Notes: generated from the sequence alone by a model not told the origin. A DNA stretch of 64,000 nucleotides from Selaginella moellendorffii (GCF_000143415.4 NW_003314360.1:298435-362434); one strand, 5' to 3'. Shown: positions 22,495 through 34,974, counted from the first letter of the stretch. Program-made: numbers and translations.

Positions 22495-25400
22495 CTATTG
22501 TTGCGGCCACTTTGGATAGACGCGCTTGTATAGATTCACGCATACCGCGTCTCTCTGCTGGACGACGCCATCGAACACGCATTTCATAGCTCCTGGAAGC
22601 ACGGAAGTATAAGAAGCGAGCGAGGTTTTCTCAATCTCCGAAACACTGACCTCTAGTTCCTACTGGTTCCATGATCCGGCCCCTTCTTCCATACTTTGTC
22701 CACAGCTCAAGAGGCTGCAAAAGCATTTTCATGTTAGAGGGAACTCGTAAGCAACACTCCATCACCTTAAACCATTTGACGTCTTCGGGATTGTGAAACA
22801 TGTAGCGAACGATTGCTTTTCTTTTCGAGACTCTAAGAGGGTATCTGTGGATTGATCAAGTCATGGAAAGGCCGTTAGAGAAATGCAGAACTGTGTCTGA
22901 GCTTACCCCGAAAGTATGATCTTCTTTAGAATGATCCTGTCCGGGTCTGCATTCTTCAGCAAACCTGATGCTACGTAGTGTAGATTTTGAGCGTCACGCT
23001 TGAAGACTACGAGCGGGCCGGGTGGGAACTGCACGGGCATAATGACCGACGCCACAGAGAATCGTCCTGCATGAAGAAAACGTTCGTACTTATGCTTGTT
23101 CATGTTGATATCGTCAGTGGAAAATATGGGCCTACATCAAATTCACATTCAAAAAAGTAACAATGTGAGTGTCTCTAGAAACTTTGAGAGAAGATTGGCT
23201 CACCTGGTGAAATAAGATCGAAAGCCTATGTGGAAAAGCAAATTCTCTTTCGATTTGATTGGTTCCGTGAAGCTATCGTTCTTCTTGATGCTGCCAGAGA
23301 CGTCAACAGGACGTGTCATGCATACGTAGAAAAAGAAAACAAACTCTTAACGTCTCACCTGAAATGCACGACGGTCATCTTGGATTCATGCTGGAATAAC
23401 CCACAGGCCACCAGAGGACACGTCCTATAGGATTCCAAAAGGCTCGCAGCGACGGAACTCGAGAAGTTCCTTATATGAAGTCTCACAAACGAGCCCGTAC
23501 ACGCTGAGAACGCCTCGTCGACGCAGCTAGCCTTCTTGGTAACATGCTTCATTGTTCTGTTAAAGTTGTCAAACGCAAATATTCTTGCGTAGTCCGCTGG
23601 CAGAGATTCCTGAGCAAACGCATTACTTTGAGAAATGACAAGGAAGGAGACGAAACCTTTGGATCCCAAGCTGAAGTTCGCATGGATTTTAATCCTCTAT
23701 ATCTGGCAAAACGCTCTCTAGCTGGTACATCCATGGGTGTATCCACCTCATCCGGAAATTCTGAAAATGCGCGGGCGCTAGAAAACGTAAAATAAAAATA
23801 AAAGAATCGTTCAGACCTTCATCGCTTCTAACAGCCTCTTTCAGACGCTGAATCTCTTCTTTACGCTGACTGATGCTCAAAGGTTCATCATCCTGCAAGC
23901 ACAACACAGCAATGTTTAAAAGACACCACAGATGCCGCTTCTTTTACCATCATTTCGCTTGTGTCTGCTTCAGTCCCCTCGTCCTCAAATGCGCCGCGTG
24001 ATGCATCATCTTGATACTCATCGTCACACTGCATCTCTTGTGTGTTTTCGGCATTTTCAATGTCACTTCCCTCTTCTTCATCAGACTCATCCATAATCCA
24101 GGATGCCTATATGAACAGAAAATCATTGCTGAATAAAATTCAACACCTCAAACCTGATAATCAGAAGTCCCCTTGGGCAGCTTTCTGCGTTTCCGGCCTT
24201 GGTCTCGGACATCAGATTTAGCCAGTTCTTCTTCGGTTGGCCATGTCTACACGCACGACATGTAAATTCATTCCCTCTTCTATAATATGGGGTTACCTGC
24301 TCGCCAGCAAGAGGATCAGGGATGTTCTCTATAACAAGAGCTTCCTGCTTGTTTGGATCTGGAAGTATTTCCTGCGGCCAAAAAATAAAATGTCAAAGTT
24401 CCCACCCGTGTTACGACGCGTTACCTTGTGTGCGTCTACTGCCATGCCGTCAAACTTTTTATTAGACAGAGGGCAAGGATCGTCAAGAATCTCCATCTTT
24501 TCCAACTGAAAATCCCCTATTCCTGATATGTGAATCTGCGACAATTTAATGAGAAAGCTCGGTCTACATCTTAAGCACCATCTATTTTAATTACCAGCTT
24601 ATTGACTGAAAGGCTTTGCTCCCGAACATAGCCTGAAAGACGCAGCGTTCCCACGCTAGGAGAGTGGGAATCAGCTTCAAAGGCAAGCTTCATGCAACAA
24701 GGCTATAAGCACAGCAACGACATTTCCGACGAGTGCTAACCTGCTCTGCCATTACGTATGGCCGCTGCGAACGCCATTGAAGGTGAGAAGGACGCTGCTC
24801 GGAAATATGCCTAAGCATCTGCACTCATTGTGCGTTAAGAGGAAACGAAAGAAGTATGTATAAACCTGTTGAGCTTCGTCGTTGCTACTGCCATCGAAGG
24901 TTTTTACGTGAGGAGGAAATTCAGCCTCGAGTCTATCGTGATAGAGCTTCCTAACATCTGAGCGTTTCTTAGAAGCCACATCTCCCAACCCCTGCCACAT
25001 TGTTTATCAATCGTAAGGAAAAGCTCCGAGCTATCGTACCAATGGAATGCCAATAGTATGTGGGAGACCTTGTGCCTTCAACATGGAAAGAACAGGCTTG
25101 CCACTCTTTTCAAAAACGTTTTCGTCATTCTCCGCTACGGAGAACACGAAAGCAACAATGTCTGCCACCTGCAAGCACAGGATCTTTGTTACAAACTGCG
25201 ATCATCGACCTACACAGAAGAAAAAATCACCTTGACAGCTTCTAGGCAGGTTTGGAGGTCCCCGTAAGGTGCCTCAAGCACCTACACGAAAAGTTTTGCA
25301 AGATACGATTGGAAAAAGTTTCAACAGCCTTACTTACAGTTAATCTGAATTTGAGTCTTGGTATACTGATGGAACCGAGACTTCCCTCACTTCGATTTTC

Positions 25401-25899
25401 AGTTTCCATGGCGTCAACAGCACCGGACTCATCGCCCAGGCATGCTGCAACAATTCTCTTCTTGAGTTCTCCAGTTTGTGCCCGAGAATCCAAAGGAACC
25501 AGAACCTGGGGCAGAATAGCAAGTCCTACGCAAGCACAAATATTAAAAGAACTCACGAGTACACGAGGAGCACTTTTATCTCCTTTAATTCCACGCCTCT
25601 CGGAGAGCAAAATCGCTCGTTTGCTGTCACGAATCTAAAACACAAGCTCCGTTAAATTCATTCCACGGGATTCAATCCTCTTACATTTTTGTTCCTCTGC
25701 AACCTGAGCTCCTTGGCACTCTGCTGGACTGCGGATTTCTTTGAATTCTTCTCCTCTGCAAGAGGAGTCACAAACTATATCACTCTAATCCGCGCGACTT
25801 ACTTGTAGTCCCTGCCAATTTGTGATCTCGACGAGAAGATTTGGAGGAGAAGCGCGTCTTGTGAGCCTTGTTCTTCTGCGCTCTCCCCGATCCAGCCAT
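22495..25899 (-). CDS. TSR1: Pre-rRNA-processing GTPase-like protein TSR1
   Basis: Twenty-one exons with introns of about 35-75 bp assemble in frame into 770 residues, close to the roughly 800 usual for TSR1. TSR1 is a nucle(ol)ar to cytoplasmic factor for 40S subunit maturation, related to BMS1 and translational GTPases but inactive as a GTPase. Evidence: N-terminal '[18 protein letters not shown]' and 'LRLQRNKN'; '[19 protein letters not shown]'; '[20 protein letters not shown]'; '[20 protein letters not shown]'; '[20 protein letters not shown]' opening an acidic stretch; '[20 protein letters not shown]'; '[19 protein letters not shown]'-type text (here [19 protein letters not shown]); and the C-terminal '[20 protein letters not shown]' and '[13 protein letters not shown]'. 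Exon 9 could start at 24702 or 24687. The gene is divergent from MTA with only 142 bp between start codons. Confidence 0.95.
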
Positions 25900-26041
25900 T
25901 GCCGTTATAACCCCAAAACCCTAGCTAGGGTAATGGACATTGGCCGTTTTTCCCATTTAAAAATTTTAGGGCTCTTGCTATAGCTATGGCGGACCGCAGG
26001 TATTTCTCTGGATTCCTAGCGTAGACCGGCGCGATCGGGCG
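25900..26041. promoter_or_regulatory. Compact bidirectional promoter between TSR1 and MTA
   Basis: 142 bp separate the two start codons. It contains 'aaaaccctagctaggg' (25914-25930), a telo-box-like AAACCCTA element typical of plant ribosome-biogenesis and translation genes, plus a short AT-rich patch. Both genes act in RNA metabolism; co-regulation is an inference. Confidence 0.6.
25986..26024 (+). CDS. Upstream ORF in the MTA leader
   Basis: ATG at 25986 opens a 12-codon frame ending in TAG at 26022-26024, 17 bp before the MTA start. If transcription begins upstream of it, it could dampen MTA translation. The transcription start is not known from sequence alone. Confidence 0.4.
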   Translation: MADRRYFSGFLA

Positions 26042-28268
26042 ATGAACAGCGAGGCTAGCTTCATTCGCGAGGAGCGGCGTCTCCTCACCGAGCAGATCGA
26101 TAGGCAGCGACAGTCGAGGAAGGAACTCCTCAACAATCTCCGCAATGCCGATCCAGAAATCTCGGCCTCGCTGGATCTCGCAGCCGCCATGTCTGACTGC
26201 TCGCCTCGGTTTCTTCCACGGCCGCGCAGGGATCGCAAGCCAGAGCGAGCTCTGGATTCCCAGGCCGGGCAGCCAGACTCGGGTAGCGCATTGGAGCTTG
26301 TCAAGGGATTGATCGCCGGCTGTTTGGTTTCTCCAGGCACTGCCATTCCCATCGACTCGATTGGACTGGCGAGGAGAATGCCCACAGATTTTAGCGCGGC
26401 CGAGAGAGAGGCAGTGGATTTGATTGGGGGGCCTGGTGGTGTGATTGGCGCTGTTGAGGCAGGCTTGAGAGCTCTTGCTGATGGGATTGGAGCTCCAATG
26501 GAGGTCGAAGAGTGCGTTCTTGGTGGTAAGAAAAGGATCATGGTTCTCAGCGTGGACAAGGCTAGATTGGCAGGAGAAGCTCGTGGTCATTCGCAGCAGC
26601 CTTCTGGCGACAGTGGATCGCTCCACTCGGCATCCGCTCGGTCGACCACAAATGCCGAGAGCGGGCATTTGCACACGGTTTTTCCTCACGCGATGGGACT
26701 TCCCCCGAGGATGATGGCTGGAATGGGATTTGGAGGTATGCTTCCTTTCCAGCAAAGGCCTGGACAATTGCCCACGAAATCTGGCAGTGAGGATGTTATG
26801 AAGGATCTGGAGACTTTGCTCGCCAAGAAATCGTATCTCGAGTCACAAAAATCAAAGACTGGAGAAGAGCTCTTGGATCTTCTTCATCGGCCGACTGCGA
26901 AGGAGACTGCTGTGGCAGCAAAGGTTTGTTTCTCAACTCTTTTTTTTCCTTTTCTGTTTACTCTTATATGGTTGTCTGTTATCGCAGTTTAAAACAAAAG
27001 GTGGCTCGGCCTTGAAAGAGTACTGCCCATCACTGACGAAAGAAGATTGCCGTGGTCATCGAGGTTCTTATTTGCCATGCGAAAAGGTCGTTCGTTTCAT
27101 TGCTGCTACAAGCGAGTTTTAACCCCAAGCTCTCTGTATGTTCGCAGATGCATTTTCGCAGGATCATTTCTCTACACACGGATGTGAACTTGGGCGATTG
27201 CTCGTTCCTGGACACATGCAGACACATGAAGGTATGGATCTTCTTCCCGCAAGAGCTTTGAAAGAAAGTCAAATTCTCGCAGACATGCAAATACGTCCAC
27301 TACGAGCTTGATGCTACGCTAGATGTTCCTGGTGTCTCACGCTCGCTTTCGAAACCCAGAGCCGACTACTGCTCTGAGGTTGAGCTTGGCGAACCGCAGT
27401 GGGTCAACTGCGATATCCGTTCCTTCAAAATGGAAATACTCGGCCAGTTTGGAGTCATCATGGCTGATCCTCCTTGGGACATTCACATGGAGCTTCCATA
27501 CGGAACGATGTCTGATGATGAGATGCGGAACTTGAATGTTCCGGTCTTACAAACGGACGGGCTTCTTTTCCTCTGGGTAACAGGACGAGCAATGGAGCTT
27601 GGACGGGAATGGTAACAAATCTTTCCTCTTCGATTATAGTTTTTTTCTTGCTAAGAGCAGTTTCTTTTCTCATACAGCTTGGAACTATGGGGCTACAAAC
27701 GAGTCGAGGAACTTATCTGGGTGAAGACAAACCAATTGCAACGGATAATCCGGACCGGACGGACAGGCCACTGGCTCAACCATTCCAAAGAGCATTGCTT
27801 GGTTGGGATCAAGGGCAACCCGGAGGTAAACAGGAACATTGACACTGATGTCATCGTAGCCGAAGTCAGGGAGACAAGCCGAAAGCCGGACGAGGTTTCT
27901 TACATACTTTATACGTCTTTCTCGTCTTTTCTTCTCACCAGCATTCTTTTATCTTGTGTGTAGATGTATCCAATGCTGGAACGAATAAGTCCTCGAACGC
28001 GAAAGCTGGAGTTGTTTGCCAGAATGCACAACACACATGCAGGGTACAGTTCCCTCTCGTGTTTCTCTGTTTTTCTAGTCGAGCTATCTGTTGGATGTTT
28101 GATTCTTTCAGGTGGATATCTCTAGGCAACCAGCTGAACGGTGTTCGCCTGGTTGACGATAACCTGCGAAGGCGTTTCAAAGCAGCATATCCAGATGTTG
28201 AAGTCCACCCTCCTAATCTGTCTTTCGGCACTGAAACATCTTCGTCTCAAGCTCCTCTTTTGGTGTGA
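26042..28268 (+). CDS. MTA: N6-adenosine mRNA methyltransferase catalytic subunit (METTL3/MTA)
   Basis: Seven exons (26042-26923, 26988-27086, 27148-27231, 27283-27611, 27678-27894, 27964-28043, 28112-28268) give 615 residues in frame; Arabidopsis MTA is a little longer. The MT-A70 domain transfers methyl from S-adenosylmethionine to adenosine N6 in mRNA, working with MTB/METTL14 in the nucleus. Seen: an N-terminal charged helix, a CCCH-type zinc-finger region ('[20 protein letters not shown]'), the catalytic DPPW in '[18 protein letters not shown]', and '[20 protein letters not shown]' with '[20 protein letters not shown]' near the C-terminus. All key residues are intact. Fragments of exons 2-4 and nearby introns recur as debris at 30290-30450, 32400-32540 and 34975-35540. 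The start is the first ATG giving the long frame; a 12-codon uORF precedes it. Confidence 0.95.
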
Positions 28269-28635
28269 CACACGTAAGTAATTCTCTGTTTATTTCAATC
28301 TCTCTGATGACTCCTGCATTTTTTTCCTCAGAATTGTATGCTATGGTGTCAAGCTTTCTTCGAGTGCTGGAGATATCACGCCGAAAGAAGGTGTGAGGCC
28401 GGTAAGCTAGTGTCAAGTTTGATTCTTGGACGTAAACTGGCCCTTGGCTATGCAGTTTATTGCGTGTTGCTGCAACACGAAAAGCTTTCTTGTGGAATAG
28501 TTCACCCAAGAGTTTTTCTATCTCTAATCAAAGATCGAGCAAATCCAGCATTCCAAATTCTTCCCTTGCGAGATTAGATGATCATTTGTACAATAACGTC
28601 CAATAACAAAACACTAACAATAACGAAATATCATT
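28269..28635. other. MTA 3' flank
   Basis: Likely 3' UTR and spacer between convergent genes; no additional feature recognised. Confidence 0.5.
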
Positions 28636-29235
28636 CTAAATGGACCATTCAAGCTGCAAAACTGAGGGTTCATCCTGTTCTTTGCCAACATGTCTACAAT
28701 CCACACCAAATTCCATAGCCAGCCCATCAACAAAGAAATAGATCTCCTCCCTGGGTACCTCCTTGAGCATAACCTTACTGCAAAAGTCATGGTTTCCGGT
28801 GAGAAAAACGAAGTCTTTTCTTTCTCTATCCCAGCACCCGCTGATCCACTGCTGGAATGACTCTTTCGCTTCCTGGCCTAAGGTATCAAACCAGAGCCGC
28901 ATGCTCCTCCACTCCAGAAAAACGTCCCAGATAAAAGGAGTACAAAGCTCGGGATCCTCCTCGTACCAGCACCAACTTTCATCATCGTCACTTCGCATAC
29001 TGTTTGGAGCAAAGAATTGCGCGCCGCCAACTATCATCCGCTGCTTCCAAGCTCCCAACCTTGGTTCGCTTTCTAAGGTTTGAGCGGCAAGCCTGTCGCA
29101 GATGTAGGTCCTGGGAGAGGAAGTGACTCATCAATTCAAAACATATCTGTGTATGTACCTTATTTCAGAGCTTGGACGATTGATCATACTCATCCAGTGA
29201 TCTTTGTGCCATTGCAAAAGCTCCAAGCTCAACAT
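28636..29235 (-). CDS. Unknown protein, 183 aa, two exons
   Basis: Exon 1 (29235-29159) and exon 2 (29110-28636) join across a 49-bp intron (GTACAT...CCCAG) with matching phase. The product is acidic and Trp-rich ('DDDESWCWYEEDPELCTPFI', 'WISGCWDRERKDFVFLTGNH'). There is no signal peptide or membrane segment. I do not recognise a family. The upstream AT/GC pattern ('gagccctaaaacgtagggctc' near 29278) resembles a small inverted repeat in the promoter. Small size and clean splicing support a real gene. Confidence 0.55.
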
Positions 29236-29359
29236 CGTACAAGAACGAAAGCCCTAAAACCAAAGCTCTATTTATGGAGCCCTAAAACGTAGGGCTCTGA
29301 GGTTTAAGCTGAGTTGCTTGATCTGGCATCTCACTCGAGAAAGAAGAGAGAGGCGAGCT

Positions 29360-30110
29360 TCCTCGATGGTTTCCATCCATGGAGGAAGCTGCAACTCCAG
29401 CAGCCAAAGGACTTCAAGCGACGAGCGATTGCTCTAGGGGATTTGCTGCTGCTCCAAGGCAACTTTGACGAGGCTGAGGCGAGCTTCCAGAGGGCGATAT
29501 CTTCCGCGGCTACTGCTGGCGATCGAGACGAGGAGAATCGCGTCACAGCTCAGGTGAAGCTTGGGATGCTGCTCGAGAACTTGGGTCGGCTGGACGAGGC
29601 GGAGTTCCAGCTTAAGCAAGCGTCCTGCACTGGCTCCACTACTCACTATGGGGTTTTCAAGTTCCTCCAGCTCTTCCTCTTCGACCATGGCACTGCCACA
29701 GATCTCTCTGCAAGCGTCGACGGTTGCTGTGGTGGAGCGCCGCCTTACACTGTACGAGTCTCGGACGATTTAAGCTGTGCACGGTTTGGACGGCTCAGGC
29801 TGGGCCTTGTCAAGTCAGCCTGAGCCGGCTCAGGCAATTGCAGAGCTCAAGCTCAAGCTGGCCAACCGCCCACACATCACACACGACGCATCTTTGCATC
29901 TCCGACGAGTTGGGGAAGTCCGGGAAAGTTGGTGTCGCTGTTGAGTCTTTGGAGAAACTTGGACAGAAGAAGGCGATTGACGGCTCGTGGATTTGGCTAG
30001 AAAATCCAAAGAGTATCCTGTTAGCAGCGCCTTGTGTACAAGACACCACTTTGGGATCTCTAGCTTGGAGGGGGCATAGATTTGCGAGAACCAGACAGCA
30101 AAGTGAAGTA
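29360..30110 (+). pseudogene. TPR-protein pseudogene, cassette copy 1
   Basis: Near-identical to 31580-32366 over the TPR region ('RRAIALGDLLLLQG', 'FDEAEASFQRAISSAATAGD', 'LGMLLENLGRLDEAEFQLKQ'), then diverges by deletions and frameshifts after about 29640. A stop at 29821 ends the open frame; later pieces ('HTTHLCISDELGKSG'-like text in other frames) extend to about 30060. The first 80 codons of the intact copy are missing. Confidence 0.85.
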
Positions 30111-30289
30111 TAAACACGGACAAGGTACAGGCTTCACTTTTACAGGCTGAAAGTTCTTGTCCTGCTTACAGCTTCCAAGTTTATACTCGCCAAGCGGTCA
30201 TACCTTGAGCCTCAAACTTGCATCTTCTTCGTCAGCGGTTTGGTTTCTAGAATGTTTCTGTCATTTCCCTCGTCACATTGCCTGTTGTA

Positions 30290-30450
30290 ATTTTAAATTG
30301 GTCACACACAGGAAGAGTTCTTTAATCAGATGCAGGATCATTGCTCACACGGAAGGTATGGATCTTCTTCTCGAAAGGGCTCTAAAAGATTTTTATTCTT
30401 GCAGAAATGTGCTCCACAATAGATGGGTGTTATACGTGGAGCCGAAGCGC
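30290..30450 (+). pseudogene. MTA exon/intron fragment, cassette copy 1
   Basis: 'acacggaaggtatggatctt' and 'cttgcagaaatgtgct' (30345-30415) match the end of MTA exon 3, the following intron and the start of exon 4 (27222-27292). Confidence 0.7.
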
Positions 30451-31331
30451 ACTAGAGACAAGGCCTAAGCTCGCCTCAAGTTTTCGTAACCGACTGGAAA
30501 AGAATTTCAATTGCAAGGTATGATTCAGTTTCATTTATACAGTGTCTCATTTTAATACGATATCATCCTGAAGTGTTACCTAGTCTCTTGGTGCTGTATT
30601 GGGGTCGCGACTGTATTCGGACCGGAGAAAATCCAGCGTTGCTCCGAGTGTTGACGATGTTGAGCTCTGCAATGGCACAAAAACGCTGGGTGGGAATGAT
30701 CAATTGTCCAAGCTAGAGTACATTTTATATTGGATGGACACTAAAGATCCCCTTATACTTTACAAAATCGATTAGTTAATTTCGCTCCAAACTCATAGTC
30801 TAGAAAACGCTGGTGACGAGTAGTATAGTCCAGAACACGTTGGGACGAGTGGAAAAACGCTGGGACGAGAGGTATAGAGGATCGGTGTCGCTCCACCATA
30901 CATGACGGCCTGTGCGTGCTCATCGACGAATTGGCAGATTCATTCTTTATGTCGAGCAAGAACTGAAAGCTGTGTCGTATTTGCCCCGCTGAAGATTCTC
31001 GACGAGATTGCGCAGTACCTATTGCTCCAAGAAACACTCTTTAGCCTCGATCAAACCTATGAGAGCAGACCTCCGCTTGATAGAACCTCGCAAGTCGTGA
31101 AACTTGCGGGCAGTGGATTCCGACACATCGCCGCCAAGAGCCTCGTAAATCGCTCTGACCCACATGCTCGCGACCAAGCAGCGAGGGCGTCGAGGTAGGG
31201 AAGCTCTTGCGCCGCGACATGGAAATCGATCCAAGAGAGGAAACCCGGAAGCTTTCGAGGAGGCGAAACGAGGACGAAGAAGAGTATAAAAAGCTTGCCA
31301 ATAAAGTTAGGGTTCAAGCTAGGGCTCTGAA
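30451..31331. other. Upstream region of the intact TPR gene
   Basis: A plus-strand frame at 30902-31198 ('LDEIAQYLLLQETLFSLDQT') has genic composition but no recognisable domain. It could be a 5' exon or a chance frame. The 'aaagttagggttcaagctaggg' sequence just before 31332 resembles plant promoter/leader text. Confidence 0.3.
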
Positions 31332-32366
31332 ATGGCGAGCGCTCTGGACCGTGGCACTCGTCCGTGGCTGCCCGTTCTGCATCAAGCTCAAGGTGTCACC
31401 GATTCGCGTAAGTTCCTTCTCCCATACAAGAGGATCAGGCAGCAGCAGCGAAGTATCTCACTCGAGAAAGAAGAACTGAAAGAAGAGAGAGGCGAGCTTT
31501 TGGCTCTGGCGCTGGCGCGCTCCCCTCGGTGGTTTCCAGTCTTCGACGAGATGGTTCCGTCCATGGAGGAGCTTACGCATGCCCAGGAGAGGCTGCAACT
31601 CCAGCAGCCAAAGGACTTCTCGCGACGAGCGATTGCTCTAGGGGATTTGCTGCTGCTCCAAGGCAGCTTTGACGAGGCTGAGGCGAGCTTCCAGAGGGCG
31701 ATATCTTCCGCGGCTACTGCTGGCGATCGAGACGAGGAGAATCGCGTCACAGCTCAGGTGAAGCTTGGGATGCTGCTCGAGAACTTGGGTCGGCTGGACG
31801 AGGCGGAGTTCCAGCTTAAGCAAGCGTCTTCTACTGGCGCCACTATCACTGGTGTTACTCACTATGGGGCTCTCAAGTTCCTCCAGCTCTTTCTCTTCGA
31901 CCATGGCACTGCCTCAGCGTACCGTGATCTCTCTGCAAGCATCGATGGTTGCTGGGAGTTTCGAAAGTGGTGGAGCGCTGCGTCGACTGGCCATCCACTC
32001 TACGAGTCTCCCTATGGATTTGTCGACGACTTGAGCTTTGCATGGTTTGGACGGCTCAGGCTAGGCCTCGTGCACAAGCTCGTCACCAAGAAGCTCAAGC
32101 TGGCCAACCAGAACTTGTTCGTAGCTCACACATCACACAGGACGCATTCGCTGCTGGCTGTGCATCTCCGACGAGTTGGGGAAGTCCGGGATCATTGGTT
32201 TAAGTTGGTGTCGCTGGATGGAGTTCCTGTGGAGTCTCCGGAGAAGCACAGCAAGTATTGGACTGAAGAAGACGATAGACGGCTCTTAGAACGCGTCGCT
32301 TTCCAAGATCCAAAGAGTGTCCTGTCGCACCGCCTTGTGTGCAAAACACCACTTTGGGAGCTCTAG
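31332..32366 (+). CDS. TPR-repeat protein, 344 aa (intact cassette copy)
   Basis: Single uninterrupted frame of 344 residues. Residues about 95-170 form two tetratricopeptide-like helical pairs ('RRAIALGDLLLLQGSFDEAE' and 'AQVKLGMLLENLGRLDEAEF'), which normally mediate protein-protein contacts. Ahead of them is a charged helix ('QQQRSISLEKEELKEERGEL'). The C-terminal 150 residues ('FAWFGRLRLGLVHKLVTKKL', 'TEEDDRRLLERV') match no family I know. There is no signal peptide. Two defective copies flank it (29360-30110 and 34560-34970). The ATG follows an AT-poor leader. Confidence 0.7.
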   Translation: MASALDRGTRPWLPVLHQAQGVTDSRKFLLPYKRIRQQQRSISLEKEELKEERGELLALALARSPRWFPVFDEMVPSMEELTHAQERLQLQQPKDFSRRAIALGDLLLLQGSFDEAEASFQRAISSAATAGDRDEENRVTAQVKLGMLLENLGRLDEAEFQLKQASSTGATITGVTHYGALKFLQLFLFDHGTASAYRDLSASIDGCWEFRKWWSAASTGHPLYESPYGFVDDLSFAWFGRLRLGLVHKLVTKKLKLANQNLFVAHTSHRTHSLLAVHLRRVGEVRDHWFKLVSLDGVPVESPEKHSKYWTEEDDRRLLERVAFQDPKSVLSHRLVCKTPLWEL

Positions 32367-32399
32367 CTTGGACGGAGCAAGACCCAGACAGCAAAGTGA

Positions 32400-32540
32400 A
32401 GCCTTGCTGACAAGGTACGCAAATACGGAAGGAACTGCTCGGGGATAAAAGAACACTGCAGCACAGGAAGAGGTTTCTTATATCAGACGCAGGCCTTGAT
32501 ACATGCAGAAACGTATGGACATTCTTCCCGCAAGAGCTCT
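32400..32540 (+). pseudogene. MTA fragment, cassette copy 2
   Basis: 'gaactgctcggggataaaagaacactg' (32430) and 'cagaaacgtatggacattcttcccgcaagagctctaaaag' (32503) are degenerate matches to MTA exon 2 and the exon 3-4 junction region (27000-27030 and 27226-27270). Confidence 0.65.
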
Positions 32541-32879
32541 AAAAGGAGCCATGATCAATCAAAGCCTGAAGGTGGTTCCAGGTTTCTGATCCATCCATGG
32601 AGGAGCTTCAGTACGCCCACCTCCAGTGAAAGAAACAGCCTGCTCCAAAGATCTGGGAGGACACAACAGCACAATGAAGCCTCAATCTATTGACAAGGTA
32701 TGCGAGTGTACATGCGGCTTTGCTTGAAAAGGCTTTCAACATTCAACTACTGAATTTCCCAGCTGGAACTTCTCAGATCTTGTTATGGTGTCATTCAAGC
32801 AGCTCTTCTACAGCCTGAATAGCTTCGTCCAGGGAAGGGCTATGATGCATTTGGATAAGTGGAAGTCAAAGGCTCAAGC

Positions 32880-34560
32880 ATTTGCATTTTGTGCCAAATA
32901 GTTTAATAGTTTAGTTGAATAGTTAAATAAAGCTCATCAACCAAATATTTTAACAGTCTTCTAACTTTACATTTAAATTTTAATTGTATTTGAATTAATT
33001 TTCTTACAACTAATTGTCAAAGAATATACCTAAATATCCAAAAATATTTAAGTATATTCTAGCATCCTTTTCAATTGTAAATCAAGAGTTTTGGACAGTT
33101 ACAAGTGGTTAGAATTGAGTCATCCTAAATTGATGAAGAAAATTGGTGACAATTGAGTGATATCTTAAGATGACAATAAAATACAATCTATCTTCCTTTA
33201 CATTTGTTTTACACTCAAATTTGTGTTTTCAAGAATATTAAGAATAAAACCAGAGTTAGAATTAATCTTTATTTAGGGTTTACAGATTATACATTAAAGT
33301 ACAAAATTAAAAGTATATAATTCTCAATTTTACCCTTTGATGGCCAATTACAATAGCTTCAACCATAATTATAGCTTGATTTCAGGGAATGCTGAGGTGG
33401 TTAAAGAAAAATATTAATTGACATGGACTTGTATTTAGATAAATCATAAACCTTGTATTTACAAGGAAAAAATATAACAAACCGAGTGTTTCTTTTCTTA
33501 CTTCAATTTTATGAATCTTATATTAAATTTAATTATATTTATATTCTTACCTTACTACTATAATAATTATGATTATATTTAGAAAACACATCCTCATGAT
33601 TTAATTTTATATGAGTAAAACATTCAAAATTTTCATGTTATATAAAAAGGATTAGGAATTAAATCTACAAAATTATCTTAACAAAACTTTAATTAAACAA
33701 TTTGAACAAAATAAAATATTTACATCTAACTATAAACCCTATCTCAAGGATATTTTTTACCTCATTAGTCTCCATGAGTGCAATAGTTCATGAACAAGAA
33801 GAAATGCTATATTACTATAAAGCACCCTTGGCAATTCTTCAAGTTAGAAACAAGGAAAATTACAAATTTATTGTTGTCCCTCTAAAAGACTGCTAGAATT
33901 TCAAACCGGTGTCGAAAGAAATACATACATACATTCTTCAAGTCTCAACTCTTGCAAATTACATCACCAAAATGGAAGTTTGTGCACAAATAAACATCGT
34001 TGCAAGCTCTCTATCACACGGGAAACAAATCAGGAAAAGCTTTTAGCAAACAAGATGCAAAGTACTAACACAACAATTCATTTTTAATCGCATATAAACA
34101 TGAAATATATCTAAATAGATAGATAAACTTGGTAATCTTCCTTATTTCTAACTCGGAGAATAGCCTTGTCATTGCATTCAAACTCCTCTAACAATAGCCT
34201 TACTTTCCTTCTGTATTTAAAAGGACTATATTATATTTTGTCGGCGAGCTCCCCAACGGTCTAGCGTGAGCTCCCCAATAATTAATAGCTCATGACTTCC
34301 ATATGGTCTTTCACAACCAATCCTCGACCTCGATAGTAATTATTATGCTTGCAAACTCTCAATCTTTGTCCCCACACAGCTAGGAAAGGGAGGGGCCAGA
34401 GTTTTCACCTTGATCCAGAACGCTCCTGTCAAACTGGTGTTTAGGAAACGGAAGAAAGAACAAGAAGCTCACCATGTGTGTTGTCCTGCTTCGTGGATCA
34501 AGTAAGATATTACTCAAATGCTTACTTATTTCCACATGTCTTGCGAGAGTGGCAAGAGGA
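32880..34560. other. AT-rich insertion-like block
   Basis: About 1.7 kb of strongly AT-rich DNA splits the TPR/MTA cassettes. Only a short frame at 33702-33896 is present; no TIR, LTR or coding remnant was recognised. Base composition resembles the decayed repeat DNA at the left edge of the window. Confidence 0.45.
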
Positions 34561-34970
34561 GGGAAGTTTATAAACGGTTTTGGACGGCTTAGGCTGGGTC
34601 TTGTCCACAAGCTCGTCACCAAGAAGATCAAGCTGGCCAACCAGAACTTGTTCGTAGCTCACACATCAGACACGACGCATTCGCTCCTGGCTTTGCATCT
34701 CCAACGAGTTGGGGAAGTCCGGGATCATTTATTTAAGTTGCTGTTGGTGGATGGAGTTCGTGGAGAAGCACAGCAAGTCTTGGACTGAAGAAGACGATAG
34801 ACGGCTCTTAGAACGCTTTGCTCCAAAGAGTATCATGTTGTGTGCGTTGGAAGCTCTATACATTTGCGAGAAGCAGCAAAGTGAAGCCTGGTATGACACC
34901 GACAAGGTAAAGGCTGCTTTGTTAAAAGAATTTATGCTGGATCCCTCCCAATCTTCCTCAGAAACTTAAA
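34560..34970 (+). pseudogene. TPR-protein pseudogene, cassette copy 3
   Basis: Only the C-terminal part of the 344-aa protein remains: 'LGLVHKLVTKKIKLANQNLF', then a frameshift near 34760 and 'SWTEEDDRRLLERF'. The TPR region is lost, probably through the AT-rich block to its left. Confidence 0.85.
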
Positions 34971-34974
34971 AATG

